Part shown: positions 24,811 to 32,845 of the stretch, piece by piece
Layout of the letters: the number at the start of each line of letters is the position of its first letter
Numbering within the stretch: position 1 is the stretch's first letter
Made by a program: the position numbers and the translations under genes
Notes under the pieces: model-generated
Database searches by the model: none
What the model was told of the DNA's origin: nothing
What the model saw: only the letters and a program-made list of their open reading frames with translations
Assembly (NCBI GenBank): GCA_049890275.1
Contig: JBMHBT010000012.1
Span: 1 to 64,000 of the forward strand
DNA length: 64,000 nucleotides
DNA from: UBA7374 sp049890275
GTDB taxonomy: Bacteria > Verrucomicrobiota > Verrucomicrobiia > Opitutales > Coraliomargaritaceae
Direction: 5' to 3'

Positions 24811-25620
24811 TCAGTCGACGGCGGAAGCTTTGTCGAAAAAGATTTCTGCACCTTGAGCGATCAGTGTTTGGATCTCTTTTTCTTTCATGAGCATACAGGC
24901 AGTCGACCAGACATCGGCAGCAGTTGCGGTGTGATCCATTACCCAAAGTCGCTTCAAGGATGGAGCGCATGTTTTCTCTCCCGGGAGGATAATGTGCGCT
25001 CCCTGTATATCTGTTCCAGATGCACTGATTGCATGATTCTTTAGTTGGATTGTACGCTTGGAGAAACCGTCTTCCAATTCTATGGGCCAGCTGTTTTCAC
25101 CAAAGGCCAGATGGGTGCTGGCTCCGGCAGAGAGTAGGCCGTTTTGGATGCCCCATTCAAGGAGGCGTGCCCGCATGCGGTCGAGGGCAAAGCCTTTGCC
25201 AATCCCGCCCAGATCGATTTCTCGCCCGGCTTCAATGCAATGGACCAAGGGTTTTTTGGGGTCTATGTTCAGCTGTCCACTGAGTTCGGGTAGTGGACTC
25301 GTTGCACCGGTTTTTAGGTGTTCGATTTGCCGACCGATGGTGCAGTCGAATCGACCGCCGGTTTGTTCGTTGGCCTGAAGAGCGATACGAAGGCACTTGT
25401 AGCACAATTGGCTGATGAAGGTCGCTTCACCTTTCTGTAGATGATTGATCTGCCAGACATCACTGCCCTCGATATAACGACTGAGTTTGCTTTCGATTTC
25501 ATCAAGTAGTTGGATCGCGGCGCTAGCAGAATCACGTGCGACTTTTGCGTCGGCTTCCACAATACGCAGAGTGAAGACGGTGTTCATCGCTTCGTGTTCA
25601 AATTTGTGCAGATCAGTCAT
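24811..25620 (-). CDS. apbE: FAD:protein FMN transferase (ApbE family)
   Basis: 269 residues from ATG 25620, whose first bases overlap the stop of the upstream membrane protein (ATGA); the open frame upstream is not family sequence. Family features: FEHEAMNTVFTLRI, LSRYIEGSDVWQIN, GGRFDCTIG, IDLGGIGKGFALDRMRARL, and a C-terminal DHTATAADVWSTACMLM. ApbE proteins move FMN onto threonines of exported redox proteins such as RnfG/NqrC. No signal peptide is visible in this form. No obvious FMN-acceptor protein is encoded in the window. Coupling to the Agl23-like gene is unusual. Confidence 0.88.
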   Translation of the reverse strand: MTDLHKFEHEAMNTVFTLRIVEADAKVARDSASAAIQLLDEIESKLSRYIEGSDVWQINHLQKGEATFISQLCYKCLRIALQANEQTGGRFDCTIGRQIEHLKTGATSPLPELSGQLNIDPKKPLVHCIEAGREIDLGGIGKGFALDRMRARLLEWGIQNGLLSAGASTHLAFGENSWPIELEDGFSKRTIQLKNHAISASGTDIQGAHIILPGEKTCAPSLKRLWVMDHTATAADVWSTACMLMKEKEIQTLIAQGAEIFFDKASAVD

Positions 25621-27161
25621 GGTGTGGGCGATTGGATCCAAAGGTTCCAGATATCCTTCCTCAGGTAGAGCATGACCGGTACATTGCTGCGCAGGGTACG
25701 AGGGAATTTCTCGTGGCTTTCCTGCAAGAGTGCATCGCAATCGGCTACCTGTTCGGGCATGGCAAAAACAATTGGATGAAGGGAGAAGTCTGATTCGGGT
25801 TCGGGCCAATAGCCTACATTTTCAAAGCTGCGAAGGTACCAGGGGAGGGGCCAGTAATCCGCTCCGGTTACGGCAATTGTATCAATCGGCTTGGTATCGG
25901 CGAGGGCGTTGATTTCTCCTAGCCAATGCTCGATCCGTTGGGCGTCTCGGCTGGTGGGTACGTACGCGTAGGGATTGCGTTCATCGTTGGCATAGCGATC
26001 AATCGAGGAGAAGCTCTGCATAGTTTGAAAAACAAAGGTAGCGAGGAAGAGCAAAGTGAGCCCGATTTGAAGACTTGGGCGCAGTCTTTTTCTGCCGGCG
26101 AATACGAGTCCAGCCAGTAAGCAGGCATGTGCCCAGGGCAGGAGTGGGAGCCAAGGTGTTTTGTATTCGAATAGACTGTAGATTAAAAAATGCGCGAGTG
26201 TAGCCAGAGTGAGGAAGACATAGGGGCCGATGCCGGAGCGCTGAAGGATTCCAAGAAGCAGCGCGACCGCTGCGAGTAATAGAATGAAGAGCTCTGTCCA
26301 CCACAGTCCGAGTACTTGTTTAGGCCAGAGCAGGTAATGCAGATAATAGCCCATTGGTTTGTCGTGCCCCGGTGTCGTCTCGTAGAGAAAAAAAGTTTTC
26401 ACAGAATCAACGATACCCTGCCAGTTGCGAAAACCATCACTATAGAAGAAACTACCGGTGACAAAGGCGATGCAACTAACGAGAAGAAATAGCCCGATCA
26501 CCTTTGTGAAAGTGATTGTGAGATGTTTTTGGGCAGCGATGAGGAGGCAAACCCCAACAACGCTCCAAGCGATGATGGAAATCGCAAAGGTCTCTTTGGT
26601 GGCAAACATCAGGCCAATACAGAGCCCGGTTAGGCTTGCCCGGAGCCAGTTGGGTTGAGTGGTGAGCCGGTGGAGGGACGCAAGGGCAAGGATTCCAAAG
26701 AGCAAGAGCCAGCTCTCATGAATATACATTCGATTGTAGTAGACGAGCAGCGGTGAACTGGCGAGGAGTGCCGCCGCCGCCAGGGTCGGGATTTGCCCAT
26801 AATGCCGTATCCAAAGCAAGGGACTCAGTACGGCCAAAATACCTGCGAGTACAGGGCCGATCCGTAGAGTCAGTACGGTCAGCTCCGACCAACTGTTCTC
26901 ACCTCGTAGGTTCGCAATCAAAACTGTGATGGCACTGGGGAGGGGGCCGTGAAAATGCTTTGGGTCGAAACGGTAGCTCTGGCTCTCCAGTCTCTCCGCC
27001 AGAATCCTTGCGCCGGTCGCTTCATCTGCATGGATTGGACGAAGTTCCAGATCGTGTAAGCGAAGCCAGAGGGCAAGGGCTATGACCACGATCCAACCGA
27101 TCCATATGAGTCTGCTTTGAGGCATACTTGTAATGGATAGGAGCACATTTCTTTCGTCCAT
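25617..27161 (-). CDS. TIGR03663-type (Agl23-like) multi-pass membrane glycosyltransferase
   Basis: 514 residues, about 11-12 membrane helices. The first helix is followed by the acidic loop RLHDLELRPIHADEATGARIL and FDPKHFHGPLPSAITVL, matching the TIGR03663 family (flippase activity-associated protein) of the GT39/ArnT superfamily. The catalytic-loop aspartate/glutamate pattern (HADEA) is present. These proteins use polyprenyl-phosphate sugars at the outer face of the inner membrane. The start at 27161 has AAAGGA 8 bases upstream on its strand; ATG 27125 is possible. Divergent from a GT2 gene that could make the lipid-linked donor. Overlaps apbE by 4 bases. Confidence 0.82.
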   Translation of the reverse strand: MDERNVLLSITSMPQSRLIWIGWIVVIALALWLRLHDLELRPIHADEATGARILAERLESQSYRFDPKHFHGPLPSAITVLIANLRGENSWSELTVLTLRIGPVLAGILAVLSPLLWIRHYGQIPTLAAAALLASSPLLVYYNRMYIHESWLLLFGILALASLHRLTTQPNWLRASLTGLCIGLMFATKETFAISIIAWSVVGVCLLIAAQKHLTITFTKVIGLFLLVSCIAFVTGSFFYSDGFRNWQGIVDSVKTFFLYETTPGHDKPMGYYLHYLLWPKQVLGLWWTELFILLLAAVALLLGILQRSGIGPYVFLTLATLAHFLIYSLFEYKTPWLPLLPWAHACLLAGLVFAGRKRLRPSLQIGLTLLFLATFVFQTMQSFSSIDRYANDERNPYAYVPTSRDAQRIEHWLGEINALADTKPIDTIAVTGADYWPLPWYLRSFENVGYWPEPESDFSLHPIVFAMPEQVADCDALLQESHEKFPRTLRSNVPVMLYLRKDIWNLWIQSPTP

Positions 27162-27214
27162 TCAATTCATCCTTTGCCATTGCCGTCAGCCCTTCATTTT
27201 GTACAACTAGTACC

Positions 27215-27967
27215 GTGTCGGATCCGCAAGATTCTATCGTACTGGTCATCCCTGTTTGGAATGATTCCGCCCGGTTTGGGCGTTACGCCCCGTTTCTGGC
27301 CGAGGCGTTGGCTACTTCCGGTCTGCCGGTTCGCTGGGTGATTTCTGATGACGGTTCGACACAAGAGGAGCAGGAAAAGCTCAAGCGCTTACTGGAGGAT
27401 CTTCGTAGCATTTATCCGAATACAGAATACCTTTTTATTCAGCAACGGAGCCGCAAGGGAGGTGCTATTTATCGTGCATGGGATGCCTATCCGGAGGCTG
27501 AATGGGTGGGTTTCGTCGATGCCGATGGTGCGATGGATTCGTCTACTGTTTTGCGCTTGATTCGTTGTGCCGTCGAACAGGGGAGAGAAGGGGGTTGCAT
27601 CGCAGTACGCTGTGACTCCAAGGAAACACCGGTCAAGCGGCCTCTCAGTCGCGTATTATCTTTCCGCTTCTTTTCCTTACTCGTTCGCCTTCTGCTAGGT
27701 CTACCCTTTGTTGATACTCAGTGCGGGCTGAAGATTCTACCAGGTCGCGCTTATCACTCGATCGCTGGGAAACTCCAGGAGAAGGGCTTTATTTTCGATG
27801 TAGAGCTTCTTTTGGCTCTGGTTCGTCAGGGCTGTCCTATCAAAGAGGTGACTGTTCCTTGGCGGGAGATTCCCAGAGGAAAAGTGCATCCTCTGCGCGA
27901 TGCCTGGAGAATGGCAGTCGGGCTCTTTCGCATCCGCAAACGTCTGCGGGCCGGAGTTTACGACTGA
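27215..27967 (+). CDS. Family 2 glycosyltransferase (polyprenyl-phosphate sugar synthase-like)
   Basis: 250 residues from GTG 27215. The GT-A fold shows IVLVIPVWNDSARF, WVISDDGSTQEEQ, the RSRKGGAIYRAWDAY segment and the metal-binding EWVGFVDADGAMD. It then has the DPM1-like DTQCGLKILPGRAY and FDVELLLALVRQGCPIKEVTVPW. No membrane helix is clear apart from an amphipathic stretch (FRFFSLLVRLLLGLPF). It is likely to transfer a sugar to polyprenyl phosphate; the divergent Agl23-like protein could use that lipid donor (inference). The promoter region between them is only 53 bases. Confidence 0.85.
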   Translation: MSDPQDSIVLVIPVWNDSARFGRYAPFLAEALATSGLPVRWVISDDGSTQEEQEKLKRLLEDLRSIYPNTEYLFIQQRSRKGGAIYRAWDAYPEAEWVGFVDADGAMDSSTVLRLIRCAVEQGREGGCIAVRCDSKETPVKRPLSRVLSFRFFSLLVRLLLGLPFVDTQCGLKILPGRAYHSIAGKLQEKGFIFDVELLLALVRQGCPIKEVTVPWREIPRGKVHPLRDAWRMAVGLFRIRKRLRAGVYD

Positions 27968-28063
27968 GTCCTTTTCTGTCGCATTCTTAGAAGTTTACTG
28001 AATTCTCTGGAAAAACGATCCGGATTATAGAAACCTCGACTGAACTGAATCATAGACTCTTGT

Positions 28064-28930
28064 ATGCGTTTTGGATTGAATACTTTTTTAGTGAATTCCG
28101 GTTTCACCGATTCGGATATCTCCCTCATTCGTACCTTTAGGGATTATGGTGCGAACCTAATCGAACTGGCAGTGGTGGATCCGTCCTCCGTTACGCCGGA
28201 GAAGTTGCTTCCTGTTCTCGATGAATCGGGGCTGGGGCAGCCTGTAGTCTGTGGTGCTTTTGGAGAGGGGCGTGACTTGAGAGGCACTCCGGAGGAAGTA
28301 AATACCGCTGTTGGGTATCTCTCTGCGTTGATTGATTTAGCTGAGGCACTCGGCTCAAAAGTTGTTTGTGGGCCGGTGTATTCTCGCACAGGTCGTTGCG
28401 GTGCGCACTCGGCAGAGGAGAGGGAAGCGCAGCTGGATCGAATTGCTGCCGCCCTGCAGCCGATTTGCACAAAAGCAGATTCGGTTGGCGTCATGCTAGC
28501 GGTTGAGCCGCTCAACCGTTTCGAGACAGATTGCATCAATACGGTTGATCAGGCAGTGGATTTGATCCAGCGGGTCGACAGCCCGGCTTTAAAGATACAT
28601 ATCGATACATTTCATATGCACATCGAGGAAGCTGATTCCGCAGAGGCTATTCAGCGGGTAGCGGGTTACATTGGACATGTTCATGCCAGCGCCAGTCACC
28701 GCGGACTCTTGGGGGAAGATCAAGTGGATTGGGATGGAGTGTGCGCTGCACTCAAGCAGGTGGGTTATGCGGGCGACATTGTGATCGAGAGCTTTTCCCC
28801 AGAAAACCAGGTCATCGCTCGTGCGGCTTCCATCTGGCGCGAGATGTATGACAGTCCGGAACAACTAGCCGTTAGCGGGCTGCAATTTTTACGAGACCAA
28901 TGGGAAGCAGCCTCAAGTAAGAGAGTCTAG
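28064..28930 (+). CDS. Sugar epimerase/isomerase of the tagatose/psicose 3-epimerase type
   Basis: 288 residues, an AP-endonuclease-2-like TIM barrel. It starts MRFGLNTFLVNSGFTDSD. The metal-binding residues typical of ketose 3-epimerases are visible: Glu in LAVEPLNRFETD, Asp in KIHIDTFHMHIEE, His in GHVHASASHRGLLGE and Glu in DIVIESFSPE. The enzyme likely epimerises a ketose or 3-keto sugar in the cytoplasm. First gene of a co-directional set with DUF1080-ThuA, ThuA, Gfo/Idh/MocA and a sulfatase, where a 3-keto sugar intermediate would make sense. No signal peptide. Confidence 0.87.
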   Translation: MRFGLNTFLVNSGFTDSDISLIRTFRDYGANLIELAVVDPSSVTPEKLLPVLDESGLGQPVVCGAFGEGRDLRGTPEEVNTAVGYLSALIDLAEALGSKVVCGPVYSRTGRCGAHSAEEREAQLDRIAAALQPICTKADSVGVMLAVEPLNRFETDCINTVDQAVDLIQRVDSPALKIHIDTFHMHIEEADSAEAIQRVAGYIGHVHASASHRGLLGEDQVDWDGVCAALKQVGYAGDIVIESFSPENQVIARAASIWREMYDSPEQLAVSGLQFLRDQWEAASSKRV

Positions 28931-28957
28931 AGTCATCCGAATAGTAGATAATGCGTC

Positions 28958-30484
28958 ATGATGGATCCTTTCAAAATCGTTAAGAGTACACTCTTGGGGC
29001 TCATTTTTTTCGGCCAGCTGCACGGTTCTGGATTTATCTCCATTTTCAATGGTCGGGATCTCGACGGCTGGGACGGAGATCCCAGATTTTGGCGTGTGGA
29101 GGACGGCGCCATCATTGCGGAAACGACGGCAGAAAACCCGACCAAAGAAAATACATTCCTCATCTGGCAGGGAGGCGACATCGCTGACTTTGAGCTCAAG
29201 GTTGAGTTTCGCTTACGCAATCATAACAGCGGAATTCAGTACCGGAGTTTTGCTGTAGACGACAAACCATGGGTGGTTGGCGGTTATCAGGCAGATATCG
29301 CTGAAGATCCAAAGTGGATGGGAGCGGCTTATGGAGAAAGGTATAAGGGAGTACTGGCCCGCCGCGGTGAAAAAACGATTGTTGGAGGGGGGAAGAACAG
29401 CGCCGAAGTTGTGGCTCATCTGGGTGATTCCCAAGAGATCTTATCGCAGATCGATATAGACGGGTGGAATGAGTACCATATTATCGCGCGTGGTAATCAG
29501 TGTATTCAGTTTATCAACGGAGTGGCTGTTGCTGAATTTTCAGAGTCGCGGGACGATCGATTACGAAGTGGGTTGATTGCTTTGCAATTACATGTTGGGC
29601 CACCGATGGAAGTGCGCTTCCGCAATATTCGTTTACGCGAACTGGAACCGGAGGATAAGAAGGAGATTCTCTTTCTTGCCGGTCAAAAGAGTCATGGATA
29701 CAACGCACACGAACACAATGCGGGCTGCCATCTTTTGGCTCGGTGTCTGAACGAAAGTGGATTGGATGTCAGCGCACAAGTTGTGTCCGAGGGAGCATGG
29801 CCGAAGCCTTGGTTGGGTTATCAGAAACCGGATAGTATTGTTTTGTATTGTGATGGTTATCGGCGTCATATGGCAAAAGAGCATCAGGCAAAAATTCAGG
29901 CGTTGACCGATGCCGGGGTGGGAGTGGCTTGTTTGCATTTTGGCGTGGAGGTCGATCCTGTGGAGTTGGGGCAAGAGTTTCTCGACTGGATCGGCGGGTA
30001 TTTTGAAGCCGGTTGGTCGGTCAATCCCCACTGGGATGCTTCTTTTGACCACTTACCCGAGCATCCGATTTGCAACGGAGTACAGCCTTTTACCATAAGG
30101 GATGAATGGTACTACCATATGCGCTTTCGCCCCGAGATGGAGGGGGTGAAACCTATCCTATCTGCCTTGCCGCCTGTGAGGACATTGACTGCGCGGGTAA
30201 AAGATAAAAATCGCGGTTGTAATCCAACCGTTCTGGCAGCGGTTGAGGCGGGCCAGAAGCAGCATGTAGCCTGGGCCTATGCACGACCGGACGGCGGGCG
30301 TGGTTTCGGTTTTACGGGAGGCCACTTTCACCAAAACTGGAAGCAGGATGATTTCCGTAAGCTGGTTCTCAATGCTTTGCTCTGGACAGCCAAAGCGGAT
30401 ATTCCGGAAGAGGGCATTTTCTCACGGACGCCCTCAGCAGCCGATATGGAGTTGAATCAGGACTATTCAAAACCCAGTCTCTAA
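28958..30484 (+). CDS. Secreted DUF1080 (3-keto-glycoside hydrolase)-ThuA fusion protein
   Basis: 508 residues. N-terminal signal (LLGLIFFGQLHGSG), then DUF1080 (~27-225) with FISIFNGRDLDGWDGDPRFWRVEDGAI, FELKVEFRLRNHNSGIQYRS and VRFRNIRLREL. Then a ThuA-like glutamine-amidotransferase-fold domain (~230-480) with EILFLAGQKSHGYNAHEHN, GVGVACLHFGVEVDP and WAYARPDGGRGFGFTGGHFH. Members of DUF1080 are known to hydrolyse 3-keto-disaccharides, and ThuA-like proteins work with 3-keto sugars. The fused pair suggests consecutive steps in the periplasm. 18 bases before the second ThuA gene. Substrate unknown. Confidence 0.87.
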   Translation: MMDPFKIVKSTLLGLIFFGQLHGSGFISIFNGRDLDGWDGDPRFWRVEDGAIIAETTAENPTKENTFLIWQGGDIADFELKVEFRLRNHNSGIQYRSFAVDDKPWVVGGYQADIAEDPKWMGAAYGERYKGVLARRGEKTIVGGGKNSAEVVAHLGDSQEILSQIDIDGWNEYHIIARGNQCIQFINGVAVAEFSESRDDRLRSGLIALQLHVGPPMEVRFRNIRLRELEPEDKKEILFLAGQKSHGYNAHEHNAGCHLLARCLNESGLDVSAQVVSEGAWPKPWLGYQKPDSIVLYCDGYRRHMAKEHQAKIQALTDAGVGVACLHFGVEVDPVELGQEFLDWIGGYFEAGWSVNPHWDASFDHLPEHPICNGVQPFTIRDEWYYHMRFRPEMEGVKPILSALPPVRTLTARVKDKNRGCNPTVLAAVEAGQKQHVAWAYARPDGGRGFGFTGGHFHQNWKQDDFRKLVLNALLWTAKADIPEEGIFSRTPSAADMELNQDYSKPSL

Positions 30485-30502
30485 CCTGTAATTAAAATTC
30501 GT

Positions 30503-31312
30503 ATGATACCAACCAAACGTTTGCCCTCTTTGTTCTTTATTTTTCTTCTCTTTTGCGGTGCTTCCGGAATACAAGCTGCTGATTCTTCTGACATACCAGA
30601 TCCGATCAAGGCGCTCCTCATAACCGGAGGTTGTTGTCACGACTATGATACGCAGCAGAATATTTTGCCGGCCGCGGTCGATTTAAAAAGTCAACTTCCA
30701 GTCGAGTGGACGATCGTACACCAGCGCACAAAAGCTCTGGATTCCATTCTGGAGTTTTACAAAAATCCAAACTGGGCAAAGGGCTATGATGTTGTGGTTC
30801 ACAATGAATGTTTTGCCAAGGTCGGCGATGTCGAATACATCGACGGAATACTGCAGTCGCATCTGGACGGTGTACCGGCTGTCCTCGTCCACTGTTCGCT
30901 TCACTGCTACCGTATCGGGCCCACTCGCGAGAAGTGGTGGGAGTTTTGCGGAGCGCATTCTCCAGGGCATGGTCCGAAGCATCCCCTAAAAGTGGAAGTC
31001 CTGAACACCGATCATGAGGTCATGCAGGGTATGAGCGATTGGGTCACGCCGCAGGGTGAGCTTTATTATATTGAGAAGATTTACCCCCGTACCATTCCTC
31101 TGGCGCAATCCCGATCCGAAAAAACCGGCAAGTTAGAGACGACCGTTTGGGTGCATACCTATGGTCCGAATCAGACCCGTGTCTTCGCGACTTCAATGGG
31201 GCATCATAACGAGACCATGCTGCAGGATCAGTATATGGAACTCTTTACCCGCGGACTGCTTTGGGCCGCCGGTCGTCCGGTCGCTGAAAATCTCAACCCG
31301 CCTTCCGAATAA
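30503..31312 (+). CDS. Secreted ThuA domain protein
   Basis: 269 residues with a signal peptide (FIFLLFCGASGIQA). A single ThuA-like domain shows IKALLITGGCCHDYDTQQ, YDVVVHNECFAKVGD, GVPAVLVHCSLHCYR, WWEFCGAHSPGHGPKHP, WVHTYGPNQTRVFATSMGHHNETM and a C-terminal TRGLLWAAGRP. It is a paralogue-like partner of the ThuA half of the previous gene. The fold resembles trehalose-utilisation protein ThuA, used on 3-keto sugars. The cysteine-rich CCHDYD/CSLHCY segments and several His could bind a metal. Probably periplasmic, same transcript. Confidence 0.88.
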   Translation: MIPTKRLPSLFFIFLLFCGASGIQAADSSDIPDPIKALLITGGCCHDYDTQQNILPAAVDLKSQLPVEWTIVHQRTKALDSILEFYKNPNWAKGYDVVVHNECFAKVGDVEYIDGILQSHLDGVPAVLVHCSLHCYRIGPTREKWWEFCGAHSPGHGPKHPLKVEVLNTDHEVMQGMSDWVTPQGELYYIEKIYPRTIPLAQSRSEKTGKLETTVWVHTYGPNQTRVFATSMGHHNETMLQDQYMELFTRGLLWAAGRPVAENLNPPSE

Positions 31313-31445
31313 GATCTGTAAAGCTCCGACTTCACTTTTCAAGATGCTGATTTTTTTGTCTCTGTTGTTTTTGTGCTTTCTTTCGTATTCTATATAAATC
31401 CTAAATGTAACCTTTTATTCGTAACGCCCCAATACTCCAAATATT

Positions 31446-32795
31446 ATGAAGACAAAATCAATTGCGCGCCGTGACTTCCTCGCTAAAGGCTTTGCCGCAG
31501 GAGCGGGGCTCACCATTCTGCCCAGTGGCAGCTTGTTTGCAAACAGTGCAAATAATCGACTGAACATCGCACTGATCGGTGCATACGGTCGAGCGCGGGC
31601 ACACTATGAAACACTTCGCAATGAGAACGTAGTGGCGATTTGTGATGTCAACGAATTGCACCTTCCATTTGCGCAAAAGGAGTTTCCCAAAGCAAAGGCT
31701 TATAAGGATTGGCGCAGATGCCTCGACCATCCTGGCTTGGATGCAGTCCTCTGTTGCACCACCGACCACACTCACGCTTTCATCGCCAACTGGGCGCTCA
31801 ACCGAGATCTTCATGTCTACATGGAGAAGCCATTGGCTATCACCGTGGAGGAGGCGCGCACCGTGCGCCAAACTTACATGGGGAAGAAAAATAAGTTGGC
31901 CACACAGGTGGGTATGCAGCGTCATGCCAATCCCAACTTCAATCGTCTGCGTGAGTGTATCCAGGATGGGATCGTCGGTGACCTCAAGGAAGTCTATGTC
32001 TGGGGAAATCGGCAGTTGCCTAAGCCCGGCTATCTGCCCGGAGGCAATGCGGTGCCGTCGACTTTAGACTGGGACCTTTGGTTGGGGCCTTCTCCGGAAC
32101 ATCCGTTTCATCCGGAATACATTTCTAAAAACGATGGTTCCAATTGCCTCAACTGGAATATGTACTGGGACTTTGGTATTGGCCAGATGGGTGATATGGG
32201 TAGCCATACGATGGATCTGGCTTGGAACGTCCTCGACGCGGGTCTCCCTACCAGTGTGAAGTCTTCTTCGCCAGAGGCTTTCAATCCGGATGTTACACCG
32301 GTCAACCTGACATCTAGTTTTATACTGCCGGCGAACAGTTGGCGGGAAAAAATCCGTTGCACTTGGTTTCAAGGAGGCGCGATGCCGAATTCTCCAATCG
32401 GTTGGCTCGATCTGAAGAAGATCGGTCATGGAGTCATGTTTAAGGGAGATAAAGGCTTTGTTATTTCTGACTTTAGCAAACGCCTGATTCTACCGGATGG
32501 TAGATCGGGTGATCTGACTTATTTTGATCCGCGCGGAGAAGACGATTTGATTGAGAACCTCGGCAATTTTCAAAAACAGTGGACCCAAGCCTGTAAAAAT
32601 GGACGACCTGCGGAGACGGCGTGTAACTTCGAATACAGTGCCAATATGATTGAGACGATGTGCCTTGGTTTGTCTGCTTATCGAGCAGACAAAGAACTGA
32701 AGTATGACGGAGCCAAGGGCATCGTTACGAACGATGCTGGGGCCAACCAATACCTGACAAAGCCCTATCGAAAGGGTTGGACAATGAACGGATAG
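31446..32795 (+). CDS. Tat-exported Gfo/Idh/MocA family oxidoreductase
   Basis: 449 residues. Twin-arginine signal SIARRDFLAKGFAAGAG shows export folded with its NAD(P) cofactor. A Rossmann domain (~38-150) follows with LNIALIGAYGRARAHY, VVAICDVNEL and the E-K-P-L-A-I motif (residues ~127-132). The C-terminal beta-sheet domain contains VYVWGNRQLPKPGYLPGG and DFGIGQMGDMGSHTMDLAWN. Family members oxidise or reduce sugar hydroxyls with bound NAD(P), or act as glycoside-cleaving enzymes. With DUF1080/ThuA this suggests periplasmic 3-keto sugar chemistry. 133 bases from the previous gene; the coding end overlaps the region in front of the sulfatase. Confidence 0.9.
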   Translation: MKTKSIARRDFLAKGFAAGAGLTILPSGSLFANSANNRLNIALIGAYGRARAHYETLRNENVVAICDVNELHLPFAQKEFPKAKAYKDWRRCLDHPGLDAVLCCTTDHTHAFIANWALNRDLHVYMEKPLAITVEEARTVRQTYMGKKNKLATQVGMQRHANPNFNRLRECIQDGIVGDLKEVYVWGNRQLPKPGYLPGGNAVPSTLDWDLWLGPSPEHPFHPEYISKNDGSNCLNWNMYWDFGIGQMGDMGSHTMDLAWNVLDAGLPTSVKSSSPEAFNPDVTPVNLTSSFILPANSWREKIRCTWFQGGAMPNSPIGWLDLKKIGHGVMFKGDKGFVISDFSKRLILPDGRSGDLTYFDPRGEDDLIENLGNFQKQWTQACKNGRPAETACNFEYSANMIETMCLGLSAYRADKELKYDGAKGIVTNDAGANQYLTKPYRKGWTMNG

Positions 32796-32845
32796 GGTCT
32801 CCTTTTCGTCCCTGCGTCGATCGTTGTTTATTGAATAGCAATAGT

